Assembly: GCA_046704785.1 (NCBI GenBank) | Contig: JBJKRF010000102.1 | Coordinates: 1-21,832, forward strand | From: JBJKRF01 sp046704785 | GTDB taxonomy: Bacteria > Chloroflexota > Anaerolineae > Anaerolineales > Villigracilaceae | DNA: 21,832 bases | Reading direction: 5' to 3' | Shown: positions 7,816 to 16,503 of the stretch, piece after piece | Layout of the letters: every line of letters starts with the position of its first letter | How positions within the stretch are numbered: position 1 is the first letter of the stretch | Translations under genes and position numbers: made by a program | The notes under the pieces: generated by a model | Told to the model about the DNA's origin: nothing | Seen by the model: only the letters and a program-made list of their open reading frames with translations | Database searches by the model: none

Positions 7816-10299
7816 TCATTCTACCGGCTCACAGTCGATCAGGAATCCATCATCTTCGTTCCCATCGACGCCAATCACGCGCAGGAGCACTCGCTCGTCC
7901 TTCGTGAAACGGCGCAATGGATGTCCACCTGCTGATACGTAAGCAAAGGCAATGTCCCGATCGATCTTATCAAGTAGGAAGATGGTCTCACCCTTATCAG
8001 ATACTGTGTCTTCGGACGTACCCCAGATGACATCGTCCGGCGCTAATTCCCCCGGGGCTTTGTCCACGGCTTCGGGCCGCGCTTCCTTCGGTTGGTGTTT
8101 TTTCGGCGCTGGCGGCGGCGTGGGCTTTTTCCGCGTTGATGCTGCCTGGATTGCCGTAGATATTTTTGATGAAAACTGCTGTTGTTGCGGTCGTGGCTGG
8201 GCCTGATCTTTCTTCTTTGGACGAGGTGCGTTCATCGGCAGCGCGGCAAACCATGGGTTGTCCATGACTTTTGTTGCAGATGGTAATACTGGACGTTTGG
8301 AACTTTCCAAGCCCGGATGAATAGGTTCGTAACCTGTAAACTGCTTCAAGGTCATATAACGGGTTTTTTCCTCGGCAGGCCGCCCATCCCAAGAGAGTAA
8401 CGCCAGCAGTTCCTTGATCCGCGGCAACTCGGCAACGCTTGCGACCTTCTTGCCCGGGTTGACGTCAGGATTGGCAAGAATGAACTGTTCGAAAGCGCTC
8501 CTGGCTTCTGCCAGTTTGGCTTGTTTCGATTCATCCGATAAAGTCCAAGCTGGGCTCTCTAAGAATCCACCATAGCGCTGTGCGCGGTCATCCAGAGCGA
8601 CATCAAAATCCAGGGCAATGGAGCCAAAACCATAGGCTTTGCCCATTCCCAGCTTCAGGCGGTATTTCGAGTCGGCGGCTCTTTCGAGCACCCAGAGCAG
8701 CGCCCCAAGTTCTTGGGGGCGCAGGTTCTCGAAATAAATCTCGAAAGTAAAGGTTTGGCCTGTTTTTACCGGCTTAAATTGGTTGGTTTTGTCCTGGACG
8801 CGAGTCTCCAGATCAAGCTTTGGCGCACGCGCCAACCGCTGCTTGAAGTCGGCTTCCGCGCCAACGTGCCAATAGAATTTGTGCCCGCGCAAGGCTGTCT
8901 CAGTGTTCGGGTCGCTGTCGTAATTTTTTAACAAATCGGGGTCATCAGGATCAGGTTGGCTCAAATAGTGCTGGATGGTGGTAGGCTTTGGGCCGGACAT
9001 GGCCTGATCGGACAAAGTAATTGGGTCAAGGGTCGCGGTCTTGGGGTTGCCTTTTAGGATGGCATCTGTAATAAAAATCCTGCCTGCCACAGCAGGACGC
9101 TCGCTTTTCTTCTGATCCACGAACCCAAAGAGCGCTTCAGCCAGATCGAGGCCCTGCGCCGATTTCAAATGGTTGGGCAACATCTCGGCAGGGGACTTTT
9201 GGTAAGGCAGACGGAACATGCCGGTGTGCCCAAACGCCAGGCGCTGTGTCCCGGCTTCGTCCATCCAGGTGGTATAGAAACACGGGATTGGCTCACGGTT
9301 TTCTGTCGATGGCAGGACCGACATTTTTTGCTTTTTCACATCCTGGGTGAAACCGCCGGTGCGTTCTTTATACAAGTCGATATCCTCGTCACTGACCTCT
9401 ATTCGCAAGCTGTCATCTGGGTTGGGTGGGCCGATGATCCAGTGGCGATGTTTGCCTCGGCCTCCTTTGGGAGATGGAACCCAGCCACCTGCCACCAGCC
9501 AACCCTGTGCCCACTCATCTCCAGATGGAGCATCCTCCCAGAAGACAATCTCGGTCACTTCGGCAAAGAACGTAGGCGACTCCGGCAAATGGGAGGTCGG
9601 CTTGGCAGGTTTGAACCATACCTTCTCCCGACGCCAGCGATAGCCTTTATTGGATCTCCATTTACCGTTATCCTTTTGTGTAGCCATGTTCTTTATTTCC
9701 AGGTTGGGAATGGCTTTCAATACAATTTCTTCTTCGACACGGTAATGTTGTGTGCCCAGCAACTCCAAAGCCGGGCGAATAAAGTAATCGCCGCTGGGGT
9801 CCAGTTCCATGTAACCAGCATTGGAAAGCGTGTACCAGCCTTGCTGTCCGGCATCGCCACCCGACATGCGTTTGCCATAGGCTATGCCTATGCTCGAAAC
9901 ATCCACCGTGCGAAAGAACAAGGGTTGCTTGGTGACCGGTGCAATACGGGAATACGAAACAACCTCCACCAGGTTACGCAACATCCCACGTAAGCTGCTG
10001 CCGGGAATCAGGAGTGTTTCTTTTGTTTCGCCGTAAAACGGGTCGCTGGGAATAATGGGGTCAGGTTCGCCATCCTTATTCTTGTGATTGTATTCCTCCC
10101 AGGTACGCGCCGCGCGCACGTACAACGGAGAGGCTGTCGTCAGGGTGCAGGCCAGTTTGCCGGTCAGCAGTGCCGGGTCGTAGCGGTCATGGTCAGGCGG
10201 GGCATCTACGGTCAGGATCGCTTCGGGCAACGGGACGAAGTTATATGGCGCAACAGCGACCCGGTTCTTGTAAGAAGGGTTTTTGTGTTGGGTATTCAT
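7816..10299 (-). CDS. Large Cas7-family RAMP subunit with insertions (TIGR03986-like)
   Basis: The 827-residue RAMP protein shows the conserved LLIPGSSLRGMLRN motif at about 97-109 and a glycine-rich KLGMGKAYGFGSI loop near residue 560, the two hallmarks of Cas7 folds. The long region between them corresponds to the insertion seen in the large Cas7 of type III-D complexes. Residues ~692-751 form a Lys/Pro/Gln-rich low-complexity linker. A C-terminal ~75-residue module (starts LAPDDVIWGTSED) looks like a small beta barrel. It should sit at one end of the crRNA-guided effector backbone. Its start overlaps the csx19 stop as ATGA. Confidence 0.8.
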   Translation of the reverse strand: MNTQHKNPSYKNRVAVAPYNFVPLPEAILTVDAPPDHDRYDPALLTGKLACTLTTASPLYVRAARTWEEYNHKNKDGEPDPIIPSDPFYGETKETLLIPGSSLRGMLRNLVEVVSYSRIAPVTKQPLFFRTVDVSSIGIAYGKRMSGGDAGQQGWYTLSNAGYMELDPSGDYFIRPALELLGTQHYRVEEEIVLKAIPNLEIKNMATQKDNGKWRSNKGYRWRREKVWFKPAKPTSHLPESPTFFAEVTEIVFWEDAPSGDEWAQGWLVAGGWVPSPKGGRGKHRHWIIGPPNPDDSLRIEVSDEDIDLYKERTGGFTQDVKKQKMSVLPSTENREPIPCFYTTWMDEAGTQRLAFGHTGMFRLPYQKSPAEMLPNHLKSAQGLDLAEALFGFVDQKKSERPAVAGRIFITDAILKGNPKTATLDPITLSDQAMSGPKPTTIQHYLSQPDPDDPDLLKNYDSDPNTETALRGHKFYWHVGAEADFKQRLARAPKLDLETRVQDKTNQFKPVKTGQTFTFEIYFENLRPQELGALLWVLERAADSKYRLKLGMGKAYGFGSIALDFDVALDDRAQRYGGFLESPAWTLSDESKQAKLAEARSAFEQFILANPDVNPGKKVASVAELPRIKELLALLSWDGRPAEEKTRYMTLKQFTGYEPIHPGLESSKRPVLPSATKVMDNPWFAALPMNAPRPKKKDQAQPRPQQQQFSSKISTAIQAASTRKKPTPPPAPKKHQPKEARPEAVDKAPGELAPDDVIWGTSEDTVSDKGETIFLLDKIDRDIAFAYVSAGGHPLRRFTKDERVLLRVIGVDGNEDDGFLIDCEPVE

Positions 10300-10865
10300 G
10301 CTGATTCTCCATTTTCCAGGTCCACCAGGCGGCTGAGTTTGACATAGACGGCTCCGGCAGGGTCGTAATCGAGGTAGTGGCGCACAACCAGCCTGGCTTT
10401 GCGGCGGCCCGTGAAGGTAAGCGGGGGCGCATGGCGGATGCCCAGATCAGACTCGCGTGCGATCTGGAAGCCGTCTCGCACTTCTTCATCGCTTTCCGTG
10501 CCCCACAGGATGAACTTTTCGTCAAAGCAATCCCCGGTTTCACCGACACCGTCGGTAATGATGCGCGCCTTCCATTTGTCGTTCTCGCCGCGCCAGGCAA
10601 ACCACTCGCCACCCGCACCAAACAGGCGTAGCTCGCGTAAGGTCTCTTTCCTGAACGCAGGGGAAACTTCTGAGAAAGCCTGCGAGGACAGCTTGAGCGC
10701 CTTGTCTTCAACAATCCCCCAAATGACGCCATCGTCGGCGTGTGCCAACAGGTATTTGTATTGGCCGCTGGCAGCTTGTTTTTTCGTCTCGTCAACCGGG
10801 TCTGGAATGATCTGGGGTTTCCCAAGCGTATATGCCTGGTTCTCGATCATTTTTCTTAGGCTCAT
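10296..10865 (-). CDS. csx19: Csx19, type III-D specific subunit
   Basis: The 189-residue product carries the features I associate with Csx19/TIGR03984: YLLAHADDGVIWG (38-50), LRELRLFG (76-83), ILWGT (119-123), GIRHAPP (142-148) and RLVVRHYLDYD (158-168). Csx19 is a small subunit of type III-D effector complexes and marks the subtype. I chose the ATG at 10865, which overlaps the preceding stop as ATGA; a longer upstream frame would run far into the Cas7 fusion gene. It sits between the two multi-part Cas7 genes, as in the Synechocystis III-D locus. Confidence 0.8.
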   Translation of the reverse strand: MSLRKMIENQAYTLGKPQIIPDPVDETKKQAASGQYKYLLAHADDGVIWGIVEDKALKLSSQAFSEVSPAFRKETLRELRLFGAGGEWFAWRGENDKWKARIITDGVGETGDCFDEKFILWGTESDEEVRDGFQIARESDLGIRHAPPLTFTGRRKARLVVRHYLDYDPAGAVYVKLSRLVDLENGESA

Positions 10866-12376
10866 TTTGCACCTCCCACGCTTTTGGCATAAGTGTCCAG
10901 ATTTTTTTTGTTGTCTGTAATCTGGCTCGTGACCTGCATTTTGCCGTCCACACCTGGTGTGATATGCCATTCTTCGGGCTTCTCCTGCTCTGGTTGGTGT
11001 AGATACAAATCCATCTTCTGGCCCTCGAGCCGCCCGCGCCCGGTGCTGGATTCACCGCCCAGGGGCAGGTCGCCGTACCACAGGTCCTTCAAGACGTGCA
11101 AAAGCAGGCCAATCTGATTATCTTCAGGGTTGCGCAGCTCAAGCGAAAGCGTCAGCTTGCTTTTGCTCCCCCCAACCAGAGGCTGTTGCTCGAACAAAGC
11201 GCCGGGGAACGTGCCACCGGTAAAGCGGTCGATGCGGATGCGGGTCTGTACCAGGTCATCGCGCCCATCCACCTCCCGTTCGCGGACGACCAACCGACTG
11301 GCAAAAGGCTGATCTTCTTCGGCCCGTTCGGACTGCTTCTTGATCTCGTCGGGGCCAAACACGTCACAGACCAACTTTTTGGCTCTTTCGGAGTCCGGGA
11401 TCACAGTGTTGGCGATGCGCAAGGCACGCGCGCGCATGGCTCCGGCCAGGCTCGTCCCCGAGAGGATGGGTTTTTCGTCCGTGCCACGCCTGGAACGCAA
11501 ATGAACCATATCCGGTGCATCGGCTTTGCCGCTGCCGGAGCGGATCAACAGCGAGGTCTTTACCCGAAATTCGGCCTCGACATGGAAACGCTTGCGCCGA
11601 TCGGTGAGAGGCCTGTCGAAACCAAGCTGGTGAGCAATCGTCCCCTTGTCTGCCTGCTTTCCAGGTTGGCTTTTGATCCAGGCAACGAGCTGGACCGGGT
11701 CTTTCAGGTCGTAGGTTTGCACCTGCCACTTGTCCACGCAGCATTCGCCAAAACCGCGCCGTTTGCGTGCGCCCAGGCCAATCTCAGCTTTTTCAAGCCC
11801 GGAAAGCGCGATGGCCAGCCCTTCTTTGAGTTCCATTTGAAGTGTCGGGTTCTCTGGCAGGTCGAGCTCGAGCATAAAGGGAAAACTTGTGCCAGCTTCC
11901 AGTAGTTCCATGTCGTAGAGCTGACCACCTTTTTCCTCGTCGCTTTCTTCATCGGTAGCCATCTCCACGATGCGGGTAGCCGGATTGATCTTGACGCCGG
12001 GGCGGAACTCGGTGGTGGTCGTTTCGGCGTAGGCATCGTCAATCATCAAGTAACTTTCAAGGCTGCGGCGCTCATTTTCGGGGATCGTTTCACCTTCCAG
12101 CACGTCGCCGAAAAGTTTTTGGGGCAACGACGAGCCGTCTTCTGGCTCCTTTTTTTCGAAGCCCTCGACCCGCTCACGCAGATAGGCACGCAGCGCTCCG
12201 GCGATGGATGTGCCAGGCAACAATGCCGCGCCATCTTGCGGGTCGCGCAGCAAGGGCATGTTGGTCACCGCGTCGCCTTCGCCGCTGCCGAAGCGCGCCG
12301 GGCTGAGCAGGGTCAACGTCCCTTTGACGACAATGCGTTGCGCAATCTTACGATTTTCATTCCAACGAGCACTCAT
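10862..12376 (-). CDS. Tandem Cas7-Cas7 fusion (Cas7-2x)
   Basis: Two RAMP units lie in one 504-residue chain. Unit one has LLPGTSIAGALR (52-63) and the glycine-rich ARKRRGFGEC (203-212). Unit two has ILSGTSLAGAMR (304-315) and a GESSTGRGRLEG loop near 455-470. Aspartates ahead of each motif (D35 in unit one; D287 or D289 in unit two) are candidates for target-RNA cleavage, the usual Cas7 site. The protein would supply two adjacent backbone subunits of the III-D complex. AAGGAGGG lies upstream of the start, and only 3 bp separate it from csx10. Confidence 0.85.
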   Translation of the reverse strand: MSARWNENRKIAQRIVVKGTLTLLSPARFGSGEGDAVTNMPLLRDPQDGAALLPGTSIAGALRAYLRERVEGFEKKEPEDGSSLPQKLFGDVLEGETIPENERRSLESYLMIDDAYAETTTTEFRPGVKINPATRIVEMATDEESDEEKGGQLYDMELLEAGTSFPFMLELDLPENPTLQMELKEGLAIALSGLEKAEIGLGARKRRGFGECCVDKWQVQTYDLKDPVQLVAWIKSQPGKQADKGTIAHQLGFDRPLTDRRKRFHVEAEFRVKTSLLIRSGSGKADAPDMVHLRSRRGTDEKPILSGTSLAGAMRARALRIANTVIPDSERAKKLVCDVFGPDEIKKQSERAEEDQPFASRLVVREREVDGRDDLVQTRIRIDRFTGGTFPGALFEQQPLVGGSKSKLTLSLELRNPEDNQIGLLLHVLKDLWYGDLPLGGESSTGRGRLEGQKMDLYLHQPEQEKPEEWHITPGVDGKMQVTSQITDNKKNLDTYAKSVGGAK

Positions 12377-12379
12377 GGA

Positions 12380-13915
12380 TCAGCCCTCCTTCCGGTTTTG
12401 TTTCATGGCCTGGTCCACTACGGTTTCCATCAGGCGCAGGGTATATTTGACTTTTAGGCCGCCAGAGAGATCGGCGCGCCGCCCGGCGACTGCCGGGAAT
12501 TGCTCGGCGCTGTTCATGCCAAGCTGTTCCAACCCGTCTTGTTTGTTGATACGTTCATCCAGCCACAAACGGAAACGAGTGGATTGTCCGGGTTCGATGA
12601 GGCGGGTTTTGCGCCATTGTTCCTGCGCGTCCTTCTTCAAGTCTTTGAAAAAGTTATTCACGTCGCTTAGATCGGTGGCTTTCCGGTCAATAGCGTGGCG
12701 CAGCACCAGCCGCAGCCTGGAAAGTTGGTGGTTATTAAGATTGCCCTTGATCGAGAAACGTAAGGTCTTCGCCACGAGTTTATTTTCGAGATCATGCGTT
12801 AAAAGCCGTTCAGCCATGCGCTGCGCAAGTTCCTGGCTGGACGAACTGAGTTGAACCGATCCTGACTCAGGGTTCGCTTGACTGGCCTTTGTGAGTTGGA
12901 TAGTTGGTTTATCAAGCCAGTTGACAGCAATCCGTCCGAAACCGTCCACACGTCGTTCACCGATGCCGGTCTTGACCAAGTCTGCCAGTTCGCCTGCGGA
13001 AAGCTCTTCCGCTTTATAGACAAAGACGCTGCCCATTCCCAGCGCCGGGAACTGGGCCAGTGGCAGACCCCATTTGCGATTGAAGCCACCCACTTCGGCG
13101 GAGCGGACAAAGGCATTGTTGCATTTTACGTTTTTGCCCAGCCATGCCGAAAGATAAGTGTCCAGGTTATGGGTCGGCTGGCCATGCTCATCGCGCAGCA
13201 GCGCATCGCTCAACAACGTGATGGTTGTCATTGGCGGGTTCTTGGGTTCGGTTTCACGCCACTTTGCATCCGTTTCGATTTTCTCGATAACGGCCCGACC
13301 GTATTTTGCAGAGCGTGAGCGCCCCAGGTGAAGCGTCTTATCTTGCAACAATTCTTCGACGGATTGCAAAGCCGCGGCGTCTTCGCTGACAATGACGGCG
13401 ACGAAGCGCTGTCCACTCGCCAGGGCCTGGTATTGGAAGACTGTGCTTTCTCCACGTTGGACGACGCCGCGATTCTGGTTGCCAATGTGGATGGATAAAG
13501 CTTCCTTAGGGGCAAGCAAATTCCCGCTCTGGTCCGAAGTTTGCCCCCAGAATGGCTTCCTGATACCAGTCTCTTTAGTTTCATCAAATTTGATCGCAAA
13601 ATCGCTGGCTTGCATGTTGTCCGGGTCTGCGCCTTTGCTGGTCCGCCAACTGGTTGGGGTGGGTAGGGAACGCGCTCCATTTGCGTCTTGCAAGTAAGCA
13701 TTCAGAAATCGCACCTGGCTGGAAAAGAAAAGCTTTTTGGCCTTTTCGTCGTCAAGCAGATCGCCAGCGTTGGTTTTGTAGCGGGAAACCAGCAACCCGC
13801 GCAGCATGGCACCGGGGATATAGGCAAGCGAACGGCTGCTGTTCTCGTCGCCGTTGCCCAAACTGGTGACGAGTAGCGGGCTTTCCAGGCGGATGGTAAT
13901 AATCAAAGCGTTCAT
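12380..13915 (-). CDS. csx10: Csx10 (Cas5-type subunit) with helical C-terminal extension
   Basis: The N-terminus ITIRLESPLLVTSLGNG followed by YIPGAMLRGLL (32-42) is typical of Csx10, the Cas5-like RAMP that caps the crRNA 5' handle in type III-D. A second RAMP-like loop, GERRVDGFGRI, comes later. The last ~155 residues (about 357-511) are mostly charged, predicted helical, and unlike a RAMP fold. As there is no separate cas11 gene, this tail is a candidate Cas11-like small subunit. The start overlaps the Cas7 stop as ATGA. Confidence 0.8.
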   Translation of the reverse strand: MNALIITIRLESPLLVTSLGNGDENSSRSLAYIPGAMLRGLLVSRYKTNAGDLLDDEKAKKLFFSSQVRFLNAYLQDANGARSLPTPTSWRTSKGADPDNMQASDFAIKFDETKETGIRKPFWGQTSDQSGNLLAPKEALSIHIGNQNRGVVQRGESTVFQYQALASGQRFVAVIVSEDAAALQSVEELLQDKTLHLGRSRSAKYGRAVIEKIETDAKWRETEPKNPPMTTITLLSDALLRDEHGQPTHNLDTYLSAWLGKNVKCNNAFVRSAEVGGFNRKWGLPLAQFPALGMGSVFVYKAEELSAGELADLVKTGIGERRVDGFGRIAVNWLDKPTIQLTKASQANPESGSVQLSSSSQELAQRMAERLLTHDLENKLVAKTLRFSIKGNLNNHQLSRLRLVLRHAIDRKATDLSDVNNFFKDLKKDAQEQWRKTRLIEPGQSTRFRLWLDERINKQDGLEQLGMNSAEQFPAVAGRRADLSGGLKVKYTLRLMETVVDQAMKQNRKEG

Positions 13916-14604
13916 TGTTTGGTCACCTCCGCTTCAAAGTATTTAAACCATTTGCTAGCTTGATCTTCGCCAGCTTCTTTTTTCGCTTGCACAAATTCTG
14001 CAGGGGATAACGGTCTGCAGGTCAGTTTGACGGAAATTTTGCCTTTGCCACGGTTGCGGCTGAGGCCTGCCCGGCGCAGCGACAGGACACAGGCAGCCAG
14101 CAGGGCCTTTTCGTCTTCACCAGGATCGCCGTCGAAACTCAACGGCGCGTAAAGTGTCAAGCCACGCAACAAGACGCGCACGGCGCGCAACGTTTCATCC
14201 TCGGGCGCGCCCTTTTCGTTCATGGCCGTCTGGCGACGAATATCGGTCAGACTATCAAGGATTTTGTCGGGAGGCGTGACGAAATCAGCCTGGAGCGCGG
14301 CGACCAGGTCCGGGGCGACGGTAGCGTCGGCAATAAAGACGCCAGTCACATCGTCCAACATTTCGCCGCGTCTTCCAAACAAGCGGACAGCAACCCTTTC
14401 CCAGTTTTTGCGTTGGTCATCGTTTAGCGCGTACAGAATTTCGCTGCATTCGTTCACCAACAGCCCTTTGATGGCGCGCCCGCTTAAGGTAGGCAGGCCG
14501 CATTCGTCATGCTGGATTTCGGTGTCCAGCAGACCGGAAACCCCGGCACCCATGCCGAAGGCCGTATCGCTCAACAATTCAATTTCCAGGGTGTAATCAC
14601 TCAT
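13912..14604 (-). CDS. Csm3-like single Cas7 backbone subunit
   Basis: The 230-residue RAMP protein begins MSDYTLEIELLSDTAFGMG. It has CGLPTLSGRAIKGLL at 35-49, the Cas7 signature, and a late RNRGKGKISVKL glycine/basic loop. D27, in the loop before the signature, is the likely catalytic Asp for target RNA cleavage by analogy with Csm3. I chose the ATG at 14604, with GAGG 7 nt upstream; an upstream in-frame TTG at 14610 is less likely. It lies directly between cas10 and csx10, in the position of the Cas7 part of the Cas7-Cas5-Cas11 fusion of Synechocystis type III-D. Confidence 0.85.
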   Translation of the reverse strand: MSDYTLEIELLSDTAFGMGAGVSGLLDTEIQHDECGLPTLSGRAIKGLLVNECSEILYALNDDQRKNWERVAVRLFGRRGEMLDDVTGVFIADATVAPDLVAALQADFVTPPDKILDSLTDIRRQTAMNEKGAPEDETLRAVRVLLRGLTLYAPLSFDGDPGEDEKALLAACVLSLRRAGLSRNRGKGKISVKLTCRPLSPAEFVQAKKEAGEDQASKWFKYFEAEVTKQ

Positions 14605-14606
14605 GA

Positions 14607-16208
14607 TCAAGCCTCGTTGGGATAAATAAACAGGTCGTCGGCTTCGAGTGCGTCGAAATAAAGACAGCGCGCTCCAAGCCAGCCACTTTGTCGCACGTCC
14701 TCATCCTGGAGCGTGGGGATTGGCGGAAGCTTTTCATGCAATTGGGTAAATTGGCGAGTAACGTCTGGGCTCTTGCGCAGTGCCATGCGCAAGTCTTTCA
14801 ACTTGTTGCGTCGCGTGCTCCACGTTTTGTCACGAAAAGCCTCGATCTGTTCAGTGAAAGCCTGCCAAGTGCGCCATTGTTCGACGTTTCCTACGGCTTC
14901 TGCCCAATTCATCGCCAGCGGGCGCAAAAGCAAATTCCCATCCTGATATTCGCGGCGCTTGATCTCGCCCCAGTCAAGCGTCAGCCCGGAAGAGGCGAGA
15001 TGCCAGTTGATCACCGAGACGCGACTATCCCCATCCCAGGCGCGTGCCTGTTTTTTGGCATCCTTGCACAATTCTTCGGCCAGGGCGTAGGCGCGTGCAA
15101 AGGGGTAATGGGTGTGGACAATCGCTACACCTGCACAGGCGTAAGCTTTTTCTTCATCGGGCAGGGTTTGCGCTGAAAAGCTCTCCAGCAGTTTGGCCGC
15201 CAGCGCCAGTCCCAGGCGACCATCGCAAACGATGGTGACATCGTCGCCGCCGAAAACGAGTGGGCGCAGCGGCAGGTAGTGGTTGGTTAACTTGATTGTC
15301 ATGCTTTTGTCGTGGCAGTCTACGATGGTCTGCTCCTGGTCGTGGATCACCCGCGCAAGCCACTGTGAGACAGATTGCATGGCGTTCAAGCCAACAACAT
15401 TGACGCTTTCCGAGAATTTACGCATACACCGGATCATTTCCCGGTTGTCTTCGTGCTCGGTATAGCGCTGGATGCGCTTGCCCATGCTATTGCCGTCGGC
15501 GTGGATGACAGCCAGCGTGCTGGCGTGGCCATGTTTGCTGCCCAGGTCGTCAAAATCGGACGGGTATTCAAAGCCGTCAATAGGCAGGAGCCTGTTTAGA
15601 CGCTCTTTGGCAGCCACGACAGTTGGACCGCTCTGCTTGGCATAAGCCTGCGCCGAGAGCAGGGTTCCCCGCCCGTCTTCCATCTCTTCTGCAACGGCAG
15701 GCAAGCCGGTGTAGGCGCACTCGGCGGTAACGGCTAGGCCAAGCAGCGGCTGCGCGATCAGGTGGCCTTCCTTTTGGGTGGGCATGGCTTTTTGCTGCAT
15801 CTTTTGCCAGGCATTGAGCAGGGCTTTCGGCTGGCTTAGGTCGATATCCGGCACATAGGCGACCGCCGCTTCAAGACCTGGAGCGCGTTCGAGCAAACTG
15901 CGGGTAAAGGCGCGCGCAAAGCGCCTGGAGGGAGGGTCATCGCCACCATCCGGGAACAGGATGGCGGCGTTGCCGCCCCCCAGGAAGATCACCTCGGCGT
16001 CCAGTTCGCCGCGTTCGATGGCGTGTGTGTCGTCGAGTGTGTAGTCAGTCTTGATATTGTGGCGCCCTTCCAGGGCTTGCTCAATCCAGTCGTGTGTAGC
16101 CTGTTCCACCAATGCCGATGCTCCCAGATTTTGTTTGAGTTCATTGGCGTTGAACAGGTACGACTGGACGCGCCGTACATCGACCAATGTCAGCGTATAT
16201 TGGGTCAT
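14607..16208 (-). CDS. cas10: Cas10 large subunit without HD domain, intact GGDD cyclase
   Basis: This 533-residue Cas10 starts directly with a palm-like domain: FLGGGNAAILFP (75-86) is the degenerate first palm. The second palm has VIHADGNSMG (234-243) and FGGDD (319-323), the active site that makes cyclic oligoadenylates. There is no N-terminal HD motif, so single-strand DNase activity is not expected. A helical C-terminal region follows. Cas10 should therefore act mainly as the alarm-nucleotide synthase when the complex binds target RNA. It is the first gene of the operon, with GAGGAGGTTG as ribosome site, a recognisable promoter upstream, and a 4-bp frame-adjacent junction with the Cas7 gene. 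Confidence 0.9.
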   Translation of the reverse strand: MTQYTLTLVDVRRVQSYLFNANELKQNLGASALVEQATHDWIEQALEGRHNIKTDYTLDDTHAIERGELDAEVIFLGGGNAAILFPDGGDDPPSRRFARAFTRSLLERAPGLEAAVAYVPDIDLSQPKALLNAWQKMQQKAMPTQKEGHLIAQPLLGLAVTAECAYTGLPAVAEEMEDGRGTLLSAQAYAKQSGPTVVAAKERLNRLLPIDGFEYPSDFDDLGSKHGHASTLAVIHADGNSMGKRIQRYTEHEDNREMIRCMRKFSESVNVVGLNAMQSVSQWLARVIHDQEQTIVDCHDKSMTIKLTNHYLPLRPLVFGGDDVTIVCDGRLGLALAAKLLESFSAQTLPDEEKAYACAGVAIVHTHYPFARAYALAEELCKDAKKQARAWDGDSRVSVINWHLASSGLTLDWGEIKRREYQDGNLLLRPLAMNWAEAVGNVEQWRTWQAFTEQIEAFRDKTWSTRRNKLKDLRMALRKSPDVTRQFTQLHEKLPPIPTLQDEDVRQSGWLGARCLYFDALEADDLFIYPNEA

Positions 16209-16231
16209 GCAACCTCCTCAGTTAATGTTTG

Positions 16232-16246
16232 AGCCTCGTCGAGGCT
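16232..16246. promoter_or_regulatory. 15-bp perfect palindrome in the cas10 leader
   Basis: The arms agcctcg and cgaggct are separated by one base. The site lies between the predicted cas10 transcription start and its ribosome site, about 25 bp upstream of the ATG. It could be an operator or a small leader hairpin. Confidence 0.55.
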
Positions 16247-16288
16247 ATAAGAGATAAATTGGGTAGACCGTTCGTAATGGCTACAAAT

Positions 16289-16317
16289 ACTATATAAACT
16301 TTCCATTCATCTCACAA
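16289..16317 (-). promoter_or_regulatory. Predicted sigma-70-type promoter of the cas operon
   Basis: On the minus strand, TTGTGA (-35, plus positions 16312-16317) and TATAGT (-10, 16289-16294) are separated by exactly 17 bp. It points at cas10, leaving a leader of about 75 nt. The match is close to consensus and well placed, but not experimentally shown. Confidence 0.65.
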
Positions 16318-16338
16318 TAGACAGATGTACTGACTTTC
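16315..16338 (-). promoter_or_regulatory. 24-bp shared upstream element, cas10 copy
   Basis: The element abuts and overlaps the -35 box of the cas10 promoter. It matches 20 of 24 positions in the element upstream of the response-regulator gene (20788-20811), in the same orientation and the same position relative to -35. The core acatctg-ctattg is invariant apart from one base. It is a likely binding site for a shared activator or repressor. Confidence 0.6.
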
Positions 16339-16503
16339 CAAAAAGGGGCAAAATCGGCAGTACAATCCCGCCCACAACGTCTCTGGACACGTGGGGACAA
16401 ACAGCGTATGCCCCCCATTCTGCATGGCAATTGGCAAAAGCACATCCTGACCCCCACGGATCTTTTTCCCCATTCATCAGGGTTTCATTGCTGGCCCGGC
16501 ATG

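Noticed and set aside
9169..9993. 274-codon plus-strand ORF
   Set aside because: Antisense to the large Cas7 gene; no motif.
11096..11905. 269-codon plus-strand ORF
   Set aside because: Antisense to the Cas7-Cas7 fusion; no motif.
14607..16208. Assignment of Cas10 to type III-A or III-B
   Set aside because: Csx19, Csx10 and the double and inserted Cas7 subunits point to III-D, and no csm2/csm4 or cmr genes are present.
16209..16503. Possible CRISPR repeat or array next to cas10
   Set aside because: No direct repeats with regular spacing were seen; the region holds the cas promoter, the shared element and the palindrome.
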